DNA of 64,000 bases, from NCBI RefSeq assembly GCF_025685655.1, contig NZ_JAGSYG010000010.1, forward strand, positions 62,001 to 126,000, given 5' to 3'. Below the pieces are notes generated by a model. That model did no database searches and was not told where the DNA came from. It worked only from the letters and a program-made list of their open reading frames with translations. Within the stretch, counting starts at the first letter, position 1, and every line of letters starts with the position of its first letter. The stretch is from Acidicapsa ligni. Its GTDB lineage: Bacteria > Acidobacteriota > Terriglobia > Terriglobales > Acidobacteriaceae. Positions 52,608-61,284 of the stretch are shown piece by piece. The translations under genes were made by a program, and so were the position numbers.

Positions 52608-53450
52608 ATGGCGGAATCCGAAAGCGTAAGAAGAGAGCACACTTACCATGCTGAAGCCAAGGCGTTGATAGGTCATTTGACCCTGCCATTGAACAGAAGC
52701 ATCGAGCCTCAGGTCTTTCTGAGCCTTCCGCAAGCTGGCGGTTATAACTCGCAGCGGACAGGTAAGTTTCATCTCGAACAGGCGATATCGTTTGAGTCCG
52801 CATACACCGAGGTTGCAGGCAATAAAGAGACGAAGCCCGGGCATGGATGGAGCACTCTGGCCACCTCCGTCATTGAAGGCCTCAATATCCTGGAGATCGT
52901 CACTGCCGACAGAGTAGTCGCTCAAATCTCGACGGAGCATCCCCTGATCGGCCACGTGCCAACGATCAACTTCCTCGGTACACGCTTCGAAAATCTCCGC
53001 ATCGCTGGACATCCCGTGCATCTCGATCTGGATCTGAAAATGCTCGGTCCTAAGCCCGAACAGGACGCGCCCTACACCAGTAATCGTAGCCTCTCAGATC
53101 GCATTGCCCAACAGCGTAAGCGCATCCTCAAGGATGAAAATCTTCCTGAAGAAGTACGTCAGGGATACAATCGTCCAGAAGAGAATAAGGATTCGGGGTT
53201 GTTGGAATGTTCCCTGGTCAATCAGGTAAATGGCACAATCCCTGGTCACGCAGCAGGGCATGTGATCCATGTGCCCAACTTCGGAACGATCCACCTCGCA
53301 GCAGTCCATGTCCACCACGAGGACTTCCAGAAGGGGACACCCCACCGTACAACAGTAGGTCTGAACATGATCGAAGCGCACATGGGCTGCGTAGCGGCAG
53401 GCAAAGTGGGAGTAGCAACAACGAAGACCAACGGCGTCACCAGACCCTGA
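52608..53450 (+). CDS. Unknown 280-residue protein between anti-sigma factor and CHAT protease
   Basis: ATG at 52608; only a weak AAGG upstream. There is no signal peptide or transmembrane segment, so it should be cytoplasmic. The N-terminal half looks like mixed beta-structure (IEPQVFLSLPQAGGYNSQRT, AISFESAYTEVAGNKE, LNILEIVTADRVVAQISTEH). A charged helical stretch (about 160-200; SDRIAQQRKRILKDENLPEE) follows, and a His-rich beta block ends it (GTIPGHAAGHVIHVPNFGTI, HLAAVHVHHEDF, LNMIEAHMGCVAAGKVG). I do not recognise the family; similar proteins of unknown function seem common in acidobacteria. The His cluster could bind a metal. Its stop codon overlaps or abuts the start of the TPR-CHAT gene, so it is likely a functional partner and a candidate substrate of that protease. 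Confidence 0.75.
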   Translation: MAESESVRREHTYHAEAKALIGHLTLPLNRSIEPQVFLSLPQAGGYNSQRTGKFHLEQAISFESAYTEVAGNKETKPGHGWSTLATSVIEGLNILEIVTADRVVAQISTEHPLIGHVPTINFLGTRFENLRIAGHPVHLDLDLKMLGPKPEQDAPYTSNRSLSDRIAQQRKRILKDENLPEEVRQGYNRPEENKDSGLLECSLVNQVNGTIPGHAAGHVIHVPNFGTIHLAAVHVHHEDFQKGTPHRTTVGLNMIEAHMGCVAAGKVGVATTKTNGVTRP

Positions 53451-53455
53451 CATTA

Positions 53456-55924
53456 TTGTTCTTTGCTATCTGGCTGCTTGTATCTTTCGCTCTGCTTGGG
53501 TTGAAAGATATAGGCCCGGAATGTGCACAATCTACTTACAATCATATAAGACAGTTATTTCTTCAGGGAGCTCTAGCCGATTCTCAAGTTGAGGCGGCGA
53601 GGGCGCGTAGTCGGTTTGCTGGTTCAAGTTCCGAGTGGGCCAGGAAGTTCCAGATCTTAGAAGCTGAGTCCATGCTCTGGCGTGGATTAAATGATCAAGT
53701 CCTGCAATCTTTTAGTGTGAACACGATAGCCTCTCCAGACATGGAATCTCGTGTCGAAGAGCTTTCGTTGCGGAGTGTTGCGCTCACGCATCTTGATCGC
53801 CTCGCCGAGGCGAATCAAGTAATAGCTGAGGCAAATCGCTTGTGTGATTTCGAGTCCTACAGCGCCTGTGGAGACATTATCCGTGCACGAGGAGTAATAG
53901 CCCTTGAACGCGGCGAGCAGCTTGAGGCCAAGCGTGATTTCCTGGAAAGCCTAAAGTATGCAAGTACCCATAAAGATGGACTACTCGAAACAACGGCGCT
54001 TATAAACCTCAGTGCGGTCGCCTTACAGCAGGAGCATTACGACGAAGCTTTGGATTGGTCAAAGTCTGCGTATCGCGACGCGGTTCAGTTAGGGGCGGAT
54101 GATCTGACGCAAAGTGCTCTCGGAAATCAAGGGAGTGCCTACTATGGTTTAGGCGATCCAGATAAGGCGCTTGAGTTATTTCTCGAAGCGGAAAATCGCG
54201 CAGCACTTTTGGGAAGCACAGAGATACGCATCGCGTGGCTTACTTCAGCCGGCAACGTATATGCCAGCACTGGGCAGCTCCTACTTGCAGAGCGTTCCTA
54301 TAAGAATGCAATTCAGTTTGCAAGCCAGATCAATAATAAAGAAGAGATAGTAAACGCCTCAATGGATCTGGCACAAATATACAGCGGGTTAACAAGATTA
54401 GAGGATGCAGATCACTACGCCAATCAAGCCTGGAAGATGGCGCAGCAAAGCGGTAACCGCGTCGACATGCTTAATTCCCATTTGATCCTGGGCGAGACCG
54501 CCGCACTTCGTCATGATTGGGATCGAGCCTCCAACCTTTTGCATGAAGTAGAAACCGCTCCCGATAGCCAGATATCGATGAAGTGGGCAGCAGAACATGC
54601 CCTGGCACAGATGTATGAAACTCAGGGCCAGAGATCCTCCGCACAGCACGCATATCAAAGTGCTCTCGCAAGTTTTGAGAGTGCTCGCGCAGAACTAAAG
54701 CAGGATGATTCACGCCTGTCCTTTGTGACAAACGCAGCACGCATCTACGACGACTATATTCACTTCCTCATCATGCAGCATAAGTCCGTCGTAGCTCTCG
54801 AAGCCGCCGACTGGAGCCGCGCCCGAACACTCGAACAAGGTCTTGGTCTCATCCAGAATTCCAAAAATGTTCAACCCCTTCCGTTCAGTCCGACACAGAT
54901 AGCCCGCAACGCAAACGCAACTCTGCTCTTCTATTGGCTCGGCGAAAAGCAGTCCTATCTATGGGCCGTCTCTCCAGACAAAACCGAAGTCGTGCCTCTG
55001 CCCACAAAGCGCGAAATCAGCTCGATCATCGTTCGTTATAACAACGCGCTGCTCAAACTTGAAGATCCTCTAAAAGATGAGAACAAGGACGGATCAGCCC
55101 TCTACAACATGCTCGTAGCACCAGTCTCCGATCTCATTTCCGCGCACCGTCCCGTGATCATTCTTGCCGATGGAGAACTTAGCCAGTTGAATTTCGAAAC
55201 GCTGCTCGTCTCCTCACCTACACCTCATTACTGGATCGAAGACGCAACCATCCTCTCTGCGCCATCGATTCGCATGGTCACTGCGGCGAAGCCCGCAATA
55301 AAAAGCGATGGCAAGCTATTGCTCATGGGCGATGCTGTTTCGCCTGACCCTGATTATCCTGATCTCCCGATGGCATATTCAGAGATTCAACAAATTCAAA
55401 AGCATTTTCCCTCATTCAAAGAGGCCGTCTTTACTCGCCAGCACGCCACCCCTGCTGCTTACCTCTCAGCCAAACCGGAGCAATACTCTTACATCCACTT
55501 TGTCGCTCACGGAACAGCAAGCCGCCTTAGCCCGTTGGATTCGGCAGTTATTCTTTCCAGCAGCAGAGGAGCCCCGGACGGCTATAAACTTTATGCCCGA
55601 GACATCCTCCAGCATCCCATCAACGCGCGCCTGGTCACCATGGCTGCGTGTTACAGCAGCGGAACCCGCTCTTACGCTGGTGAAGGTCTCGTCGGCCTGT
55701 CGTGGGCCTTCCTGCGCGCCGGCGCCCATAGCACGATTGGTGCTCTGTGGGATGTGAGCGATGAATCAACGCCGCGATTGATGGACGGTCTCTACAGCGG
55801 TCTGGAGAGCGGATTATCTCCTGCCACAGCATTGCGAGCATCCAAGCTGGCGTTGTTGCATTCCAAAGGGAACTTCCGCAGGCCATTCTATTGGGCTCCA
55901 TTTCAGCTTTATGTCGGCCGGTAG
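53456..55924 (+). CDS. TPR-CHAT caspase-like protease with N-terminal membrane segment
   Basis: The start is uncertain. The frame has no ATG, GTG or TTG between 53207 (deep inside the previous gene) and the TTG at 53456 used here; CTG codons at 53387 and 53447 (overlapping the previous stop) are alternatives. From 53456 it has 822 residues: a hydrophobic segment at the very N-terminus (LFFAIWLLVSFALLGL), helical TPR repeats at about 57-400 (LINLSAVALQQEHYDEALDW, LGNQGSAYYGLGDPDKALEL, LTSAGNVYASTGQLLLAERS), then a CHAT domain at about 520-822. The catalytic dyad is visible: His685 in YIHFVAHGT and Cys732 in VTMAACYSSGT, followed by GLVGLSWAFLRAGAHSTIGA and LWDVSDE. CHAT proteins are cysteine proteases related to separase and caspases. 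Cotranscribed with ECF sigma, anti-sigma and an unknown protein. Confidence 0.9.
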   Translation: MFFAIWLLVSFALLGLKDIGPECAQSTYNHIRQLFLQGALADSQVEAARARSRFAGSSSEWARKFQILEAESMLWRGLNDQVLQSFSVNTIASPDMESRVEELSLRSVALTHLDRLAEANQVIAEANRLCDFESYSACGDIIRARGVIALERGEQLEAKRDFLESLKYASTHKDGLLETTALINLSAVALQQEHYDEALDWSKSAYRDAVQLGADDLTQSALGNQGSAYYGLGDPDKALELFLEAENRAALLGSTEIRIAWLTSAGNVYASTGQLLLAERSYKNAIQFASQINNKEEIVNASMDLAQIYSGLTRLEDADHYANQAWKMAQQSGNRVDMLNSHLILGETAALRHDWDRASNLLHEVETAPDSQISMKWAAEHALAQMYETQGQRSSAQHAYQSALASFESARAELKQDDSRLSFVTNAARIYDDYIHFLIMQHKSVVALEAADWSRARTLEQGLGLIQNSKNVQPLPFSPTQIARNANATLLFYWLGEKQSYLWAVSPDKTEVVPLPTKREISSIIVRYNNALLKLEDPLKDENKDGSALYNMLVAPVSDLISAHRPVIILADGELSQLNFETLLVSSPTPHYWIEDATILSAPSIRMVTAAKPAIKSDGKLLLMGDAVSPDPDYPDLPMAYSEIQQIQKHFPSFKEAVFTRQHATPAAYLSAKPEQYSYIHFVAHGTASRLSPLDSAVILSSSRGAPDGYKLYARDILQHPINARLVTMAACYSSGTRSYAGEGLVGLSWAFLRAGAHSTIGALWDVSDESTPRLMDGLYSGLESGLSPATALRASKLALLHSKGNFRRPFYWAPFQLYVGR

Positions 55925-56103
55925 GCGCCCCTGCATGGAGGCGATACAATAATCTTCGTTCTGTGAACGCCATACTTAAACGGATGAGCAGAACTGACCA
56001 CCGAGTCGTAAATGTTGTGGATGTGCGAAGCCTTTTTGCCTGAAAAGCATCTCACTGCTGTGAGTTCAAGATCTATCTACGAAATTTAAGGAGCTGAAAT
56101 CAA

Positions 56104-56844
56104 ATGAGCACTGATACAAAGAAGATCGCCCTGATCACCGGAGCAAACAAAGGAATTGGCCTCGAAACAGCTCGCCAGTTGGGGAAGCTGGGTATCACCA
56201 TATTGGTCGGAGTCCGCGATCTAGCCAAAGGTGAGGCTGCTCTTGCAGAATTAAAAAAAGATGGCGTTGTCGCAAAGCTCTTGAAGCTCGATGTGGATGA
56301 TCCCGCTGACTACAAGAAGGCATTTGAAGCCATTGAGCAAGAGTTTGGAGTGCTCGATATCCTCATCAATAACGCGGGTATCCTGATCGACTCGCGTAGT
56401 GGGAATGCAACGAGCACCACTTCGCCTGAACTGCTGCGAAAGACATTCGACACGAACTTTTTTGCCGTAGTCGCTTTGACTCAGACATTGCTGCCACTGC
56501 TGCGCAAGAGCAACGCCGGTCGCATCGTAAACCTCTCCAGCATTCTTGCTTCACTGACGCTGCATGCCACTCCGGGTTCGCCAATCTATGATGCGAAAAC
56601 CTTCGCTTATGATTCGTCCAAGACGGCACTCAATGCATTCACCATTCACCTCGCTCACGAATTGCAGGGAACAAAGATTAAGGTCAACTCTGCGCACCCA
56701 GGCTGGGTTAAAACAGACATGGGCGGTGAAGGCGCAGTGATGGATATCGTAGAAGGCGCAAAGACCTCAGTAGAGCTGGCGACGCTGCCGGATGACGGAC
56801 CCACTGGCGGATTTTTCCATTTGGGCAATTCGCTCAGCTGGTAA
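56104..56844 (+). CDS. Short-chain dehydrogenase/reductase
   Basis: 246 residues; AAGGAG about 10 bases before the ATG. Classical SDR: TGANKGIG (12-19) binds the nucleotide, NNAG (89-92), catalytic Ser145/146 in IVNLSSILAS and Tyr169-x3-Lys173 (YDSSK). The C-terminal HPGWVKTDMGG and GGFFHLGNSLSW resemble plant/bacterial carbonyl reductase-like SDRs. An Arg in the VGVRD stretch after the second strand favours NADPH. The substrate is unknown; oxidised small molecules are plausible given the redox genes downstream, but it has its own terminator-like hairpin (56875-56912) before the peroxiredoxin. Confidence 0.92.
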   Translation: MSTDTKKIALITGANKGIGLETARQLGKLGITILVGVRDLAKGEAALAELKKDGVVAKLLKLDVDDPADYKKAFEAIEQEFGVLDILINNAGILIDSRSGNATSTTSPELLRKTFDTNFFAVVALTQTLLPLLRKSNAGRIVNLSSILASLTLHATPGSPIYDAKTFAYDSSKTALNAFTIHLAHELQGTKIKVNSAHPGWVKTDMGGEGAVMDIVEGAKTSVELATLPDDGPTGGFFHLGNSLSW

Positions 56845-56874
56845 TATACGTTCGGCTGTAGAAGCGATACGATC

Positions 56875-56916
56875 AAATCCCCAACAAAAGAAAATTTAGT
56901 TGTCGGGGATTTTCAA
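56875..56916 (+). terminator. Terminator-like hairpin between SDR and peroxiredoxin genes
   Basis: AAATCCCC (56875-56882) pairs with GGGGATTT (56905-56912), extended inward by AAC/GTT around a two-base bulge, and is followed by TC after the T's of the right arm. Of moderate strength. Confidence 0.55.
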
Positions 56917-56945
56917 CAATTGATAACCAACGAACGGAGAGCACA

Positions 56946-57413
56946 ATGAGCGAAGTTTTGTCTCCCGGAACGCAGGCTCCGGATTTTAGTCTACCCGTTA
57001 CACCTGACCAGAAACTCTCACTCCGGGAGTTGCGCGGCATGCCCGTGATCCTCGCATTTTATCCAGCAGATTGGAGCCCAGTGTGCGGCGATCAAATGGC
57101 TCTGTATAACGAGATCCTGCCGGAGTTTCAGAAGCATGGTGCTAAACTGCTGGGCATCTCCGTCGATGGCTCATGGTGTCATGAGGCCTTCACGAAAAAT
57201 CGCAATCTCCATTTTCCGCTGCTTGCAGATTTTGAGCCCAAAGGTGCAGTGGCACGTAGCTACGGTGCCTATCGCGAAGAGGACGGCATTACCGAACGAG
57301 CCCTCTTTGTGATTGATAAAGATGGCATCATTCGTTGGAGCTACTGTTCTCCCATCGCAATTAATCCAGGGGCCGAGGGCATACTTCAGGCGCTTGAAAG
57401 CTTGTCAGAATAA
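56946..57413 (+). CDS. Peroxiredoxin (AhpC/TSA family)
   Basis: 155 residues, GGAGAG before the ATG. The thioredoxin-like fold has the peroxidatic motif P40-ADW-S44-PV-C47 (YPADWSPVCGDQ), a Ser variant of PxxxTxxC, and the conserved Arg is probably R109 or nearby. KLLGISVDGSWCHEAF places a second Cys at 78, where AhpE/BCP-type enzymes vary. No signal peptide; cytoplasmic. It reduces H2O2 or organic hydroperoxides with a thiol donor. The DsbA-like thioredoxin gene starts 9 bases after its stop and may supply or receive the electrons. It lacks the C-terminal extension of typical 2-Cys AhpC. Confidence 0.92.
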   Translation: MSEVLSPGTQAPDFSLPVTPDQKLSLRELRGMPVILAFYPADWSPVCGDQMALYNEILPEFQKHGAKLLGISVDGSWCHEAFTKNRNLHFPLLADFEPKGAVARSYGAYREEDGITERALFVIDKDGIIRWSYCSPIAINPGAEGILQALESLSE

Positions 57414-57422
57414 GGGAATATT

Positions 57423-57956
57423 ATGGCCAAACTGACCGTTGCTGTTAGTCCGGAAGATCACGCCGAAGGCAATCGTGAAGCCGTATGCACACTGGTTGAA
57501 TACGGAGACTATGAGTGTCCCCATTGTGGAGCAGCATATCAGGTGGTCAAGCGCCTTCAGAAGCATTTTGGAGATCGCCTCTGCTTCGTCTTTCGTAACT
57601 TTCCCCTGAGCCAGATGCATCCCCATGCGGAAGTTGCTGCGCAGACTGCGGAGTTTGCAGGCTCGCACGGTAAGTTCTGGGAGATGCACGATCTGCTTTT
57701 CGAAAATCAAAACGATCTCGAACTAGCCAATCTGCATAAGCTGACGAAGCACCTCCATCTTGTGCCGAAGGAGTTAGATACCGCCCTGGAAAGTCAGGCG
57801 TATCAGGCACGTGTTCGCGCCGATTTTGTTGGTGGAGTTCGCAGCGGTGTGAACGGGACGCCGACCTTCTTTCTCAACGGCAGACGCATCGATAGAGGGT
57901 CAGACTATCAATCTCTTCTTGAAGTAATTGAAGAAGAAATTGCAAAGACTCAATAG
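57423..57956 (+). CDS. DsbA-family thioredoxin-like protein (cytoplasmic)
   Basis: 177 residues, 9 bases after the peroxiredoxin gene. Active site C32-P-H-C35 (DYECPHCGAAY), helical insert with FRNFPLSQMHPHAEVAAQTA, and the cis-proline loop GVNGTPTFFLNGRRID. Domain type Thioredoxin_4/DsbA-like. It has no signal peptide, unlike periplasmic DsbA, so it should act in the cytoplasm, as do similar FrnE-like or stress-linked homologues. Coupling to the peroxiredoxin suggests thiol-dependent peroxide detoxification or repair. A bidirectional terminator follows. Confidence 0.92.
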   Translation: MAKLTVAVSPEDHAEGNREAVCTLVEYGDYECPHCGAAYQVVKRLQKHFGDRLCFVFRNFPLSQMHPHAEVAAQTAEFAGSHGKFWEMHDLLFENQNDLELANLHKLTKHLHLVPKELDTALESQAYQARVRADFVGGVRSGVNGTPTFFLNGRRIDRGSDYQSLLEVIEEEIAKTQ

Positions 57957-57962
57957 TGAATC

Positions 57963-58000
57963 CAGCATCGCGCAAATCCAAATTGCGCGATGCTGTTTTC
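57963..58000. terminator. Bidirectional terminator, 13-bp stem
   Basis: CAGCATCGCGCAA (57963-57975) and TTGCGCGATGCTG (57983-57995) pair perfectly around ATCCAAA, followed by TTTTC. It lies between the thioredoxin-like gene and the convergent methyltransferase gene, whose stop codon falls just beyond. Confidence 0.88.
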
Positions 58001-58778
58001 AAATACGCGTAAAGTAGAAGCCGTGATAAGAATTGAGCCGAACCTTAGGATGGAACTTCACCGAGAAGGTGCTCTCCGGGCAGTTCCAGTCATCCACCAA
58101 TCGGTATCCTAGATCTTCTATAGATTTGACGAATGCCTGATGATTGAATATCTGGTAAGGGCAAATGCAAAATCCAATATCCTGCACGGTGAAGAGCGGT
58201 GCTTTTTCCCATGTCGGAATACGGTTAATCAACACTGTCTCAGGAAGCTCAGGTAGCTGCCGCAATGTCTCCGCCACCGGAGTTTCAATGTATTGCAAAG
58301 TGCCGCTCGAAAAGAAAATATCGAATTTTCCATCCGCACCGGAAAGCCCGGGCAAATCAGGCGTCGCAATAAACTTAAGGCCAGCGCTGGGATTTCCTTC
58401 ACGTTGAGCTACTTCTTTCCCCGCTTCAATCACTTTGGGCAGATCGCACACGATCCACGAAAACGATTCTGGCAACGGAAAATATTTCAGCGTCGTGTAA
58501 TACGCCATTCCGATATTCCCGCCTAGATCAAGCACCCGCCCCCCAGGCTTAGCCAGGTTTCGAATGTGCAGAAGAATTGGGTAATCCGCCGGGCGTACAC
58601 GAGCCGTTGGATAATGCAGGAATACATTCTTCGTCTCTTCCTGGTCGTATCCGATTCGGCACTCTGTCGGAATGGCCGCCAAAGCTGCGGCAAATGATGA
58701 ATACATCCCTATCCACGGAGTCCTGAAGATCAATGAAAGGGGTGGGCTTTTCAGCAACTTCAGGGTCAGTCTATGCAT
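57999..58778 (-). CDS. TIGR04325-family putative methyltransferase
   Basis: 259 residues. Rossmann-type class I methyltransferase core: GGRVLDLGGNIGMAYYTTLK (about 79-98) contains the SAM-binding loop, FSWIVCDLPKVIEAGKEVAQ supplies the acidic residue, and FDIFFSSGTLQYIETPVAE is motif IV. The N-terminal MHRLTLKLLKSPPLSLIFRT and the C-terminal GYRLVDDWNCPESTFSVKFH, then HGFYFTRI, match the TIGR04325 group (often in polysaccharide or LPS clusters). It lies 123 bases downstream of the ABC exporter on the same strand, suggesting joint work on a cell-surface glycan or lipid. The substrate is unknown. Confidence 0.87.
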   Translation of the reverse strand: MHRLTLKLLKSPPLSLIFRTPWIGMYSSFAAALAAIPTECRIGYDQEETKNVFLHYPTARVRPADYPILLHIRNLAKPGGRVLDLGGNIGMAYYTTLKYFPLPESFSWIVCDLPKVIEAGKEVAQREGNPSAGLKFIATPDLPGLSGADGKFDIFFSSGTLQYIETPVAETLRQLPELPETVLINRIPTWEKAPLFTVQDIGFCICPYQIFNHQAFVKSIEDLGYRLVDDWNCPESTFSVKFHPKVRLNSYHGFYFTRI

Positions 58779-58901
58779 CTGTTACAGTCCTTGAGAATTC
58801 ATGTTTCTTGGGTTCGCCCTCAATTTTTTGGGGCTTAGTCTGGTGAACTGGACGATTCCGCAAACTTCGAATTAGCAGGGAATTGCCTGCAATGGTTTCT
58901 T

Positions 58902-60734
58902 TTAGGTTTGCTTCTGCGCAAGGCCTTGTATCGGAGCGTCATTCGTTGCGGAGTCTTCCCACGTGTCTGTTTCAGGAAGCTTATCTCCCTCGCCAGGCGC
59001 GAGAAACAAATTCGATTCGAGTGAATGCTGGCGGGTATACAGATCGTAGTAGCGGCCACGCAGCGCATAAAGATCATGATGATTCCCGCATTCCGCCACG
59101 CTGCCATTCTCGATCACTAAAATCTGATCCGCGCTTCGAATCGTCGATAAGCGATGGGCAATGACGAAAGTTGTGCGGCCTTCCACAAGGTACTTCAGCC
59201 CCTCCTGGATCAACGATTCCGATTCGGAGTCTAGGCTTGAAGTCGCTTCATCCAAAATCAAAATGCGAGGATTCGCAAGGATTGCGCGTGCAATAGAAAC
59301 ACGCTGACGTTGTCCGCCGGAGAGTTTTACTCCGCGCTCTCCTACAATCGTATTGAAGCCACCCGGCAGTCGAACTGCAAACTCATCGACGCGTGCAATC
59401 GATGCAGCTCGCATGATTTCCTCATGGGATGCATCCGGACGCGCAAACGCAAGATTCTCGAGGATGGTTCCTTCAAAGAGAAAAGACTCTTGTAAAACTA
59501 CCCCTAGGCTATTGCGAAATCCCTCTAACTGAAGCGTAGATAAATCGAGCCCGTCTACCAGGATCGTCCCTTCATCCGGCTTATTGAATGCGCAAACCAT
59601 ACCGATAATTGTGGATTTACCAGAGCCCGAAGAGCCGACTAATGCCGTAACCGTCCCCGGCGCTGCATTGAAACTTATGCCATGCAGAACGGTCTTGCCC
59701 TTTTCATACGCAAACCGTACATCGCGAAATTCAACATGCCCGCGAATGTCCTGTGGCCTGATCGCAACCGTGCGGTCAGGATCATCATCCTCTTCAGCCT
59801 CGCGCAAAATCTCCTGAGTTCTGTCGAGCCCTGCAATCGCTTCGGATATCTGCGTACCGATTGAAACCACCTGCGTAACGGGAGAAACCATGTACACCAG
59901 CAGCATCGTGAATGCGACATATGTACCCAGGGTCATCTTTCCCGCATAGATTTCTCTCGTCCCCATGAACATGATGGTTGCAGCAATCAGTCCCACCACT
60001 CCGGTGGACATCATGGACGTGAAAGACGTCTTGTTCACTGCGCGCATCACATTCGCAAGCAACCGGTTGGCGCCGCGTGCAAACACCTCAGACTCGCGAT
60101 TCTCAGCCCGATACGATTTGATAACTCTCACGCCGTTGAGGGATTCCGTCAGGCGCCCAGTCACCTCAGCATTGATCTCCCCGCGTTCTCTTGCAATCGG
60201 CCTGATGATGCCGAAAACTTTGCGTTGCACCAGCGCAAACGCAGCCATAAACGAAACCGTAAGCAGTGTCAGCTTGACGTTAATGTGGAGTGCGTAAATG
60301 AACGCAATCAGCGCCATCAGCAAACCGCCGGCAAAATCAATAAGCCCCGTTCCAATCAGATTGCGAATACCTTCCACATCTGACATGATTCTCGAAACGA
60401 GACTACCCGCGCGGTTTACATCGTAAAAAGCGACAGGCAAATGACTGATATGCCGTTGCACCTCGATCCGCAGATCCGTGATCAAATTCCACGAGGCGCG
60501 CGATAACTTCTGCGTCAAGGTGTAAGCGCATACGGCCTGAATCGCTGTAGCCAAAACCACCACGAGGATGATTCGATGCAGCAGGTCTCCACGGTGCTGG
60601 CCGATCACTTTATCAATCAGAACCGTCGTACAGTAGGGAACTGCAAACCGTGCCAACTGGCCTATCAGCATCAGCACTAGGCATACGCTCAGAATCATCC
60701 ACCTCGGCCGGAGAATGGACTGAATCGAAGGCAT
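58902..60734 (-). CDS. MsbA-like ABC exporter (fused permease and ATPase)
   Basis: 610 residues: six transmembrane helices (about 10-310) and an ATPase domain (about 340-580) with Walker A GSSGSGKST, Q-loop VVLQESFLFEGTILENLAFA, signature LSGGQRQRVSIARAIL, Walker B ILILDEATSSLD and H-loop IAHRLSTI. This is a half-transporter that works as a homodimer, of the MsbA/lipid-A or multidrug type. The N-terminus is uncertain: no ribosome binding site precedes ATG 60734, a GCCGG/CCGGC hairpin sits just upstream, and the frame stays open for over 30 codons more to an AAGGAG near 60836-60841 without a standard start codon. The methyltransferase gene follows on the same strand. Confidence 0.9.
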   Translation of the reverse strand: MPSIQSILRPRWMILSVCLVLMLIGQLARFAVPYCTTVLIDKVIGQHRGDLLHRIILVVVLATAIQAVCAYTLTQKLSRASWNLITDLRIEVQRHISHLPVAFYDVNRAGSLVSRIMSDVEGIRNLIGTGLIDFAGGLLMALIAFIYALHINVKLTLLTVSFMAAFALVQRKVFGIIRPIARERGEINAEVTGRLTESLNGVRVIKSYRAENRESEVFARGANRLLANVMRAVNKTSFTSMMSTGVVGLIAATIMFMGTREIYAGKMTLGTYVAFTMLLVYMVSPVTQVVSIGTQISEAIAGLDRTQEILREAEEDDDPDRTVAIRPQDIRGHVEFRDVRFAYEKGKTVLHGISFNAAPGTVTALVGSSGSGKSTIIGMVCAFNKPDEGTILVDGLDLSTLQLEGFRNSLGVVLQESFLFEGTILENLAFARPDASHEEIMRAASIARVDEFAVRLPGGFNTIVGERGVKLSGGQRQRVSIARAILANPRILILDEATSSLDSESESLIQEGLKYLVEGRTTFVIAHRLSTIRSADQILVIENGSVAECGNHHDLYALRGRYYDLYTRQHSLESNLFLAPGEGDKLPETDTWEDSATNDAPIQGLAQKQT

Positions 60735-61005
60735 ACTGCGCGGGCCGGTTCTAGCCGGCGACGAAGCAGTCGTACCAACCCTGGCATCGGTAGAATGAGA
60801 GTGCGAAACTGGATTCCCGGAAGTAACGATGATTCTCCTTGAACTCGTTCAAGTAACGGACACTCACATCCGGTCCGCTCCACTGCTAAAGACTATCTGA
60901 ACACCAGGACATACCAAATAACTCCTTTGTGGTGGTCCAGGTGCACCCGACCATGCTTGCCCCGTGAAATGTTTCAAACGGGTTAATCCGAATAACCTGT
61001 CGAGT

Positions 61006-61040
61006 CAGGGGTAGCGTTCTTGCGAGCAGAACGCTACCTG
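61006..61040. repeat. REP-like hairpin
   Basis: GGTAGCGTTCT (61010-61020) and AGAACGCTACC (61028-61038) pair perfectly around TGCGAGC; the flanking CAG (61006-61008) and CTG (61038-61040 region) extend the symmetry. The outer pattern CAGxGGTAGC ... GCTACC resembles the 28633-28678 hairpin. Confidence 0.55.
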
Positions 61041-61284
61041 AGATGGATAGAACGCGCAGCCATCCGTCAAGATATTTCTGATGTGTATCATAACGGAGCA
61101 AAAGGCTATGGGGAAAAGAAAGTAATCTAATTTCGATTACTACCATCGTTAATAAAATGACAAAAGTTGTATCCCCCCAATAGGCCAGACAGTACACAAT
61201 GATATTTGTGCGAGAATCTATCAAAGGTCACCAGCTAAGTTAAGGGTTTGTCCGATGCTTGTCCCATGCGGACACATGTCTTAC

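Noticed and set aside
53207-53455. ATG at 53207 as start of the TPR-CHAT protein
   Set aside because: It would overlap the previous gene by about 240 bases, and the extra residues are Pro/Arg/Ser-rich, as expected of an out-of-frame shadow.
51209-55924. Type III-E CRISPR (Craspase) locus
   Set aside because: No gRAMP/Cas7-11, no Csx30/31 recognised and no repeat array; only the protease class and sigma linkage are shared.
60886-61224. 112-codon minus-strand frame in the large intergenic region
   Set aside because: No ribosome binding site, no recognisable family, and it runs through the REP-like hairpin.
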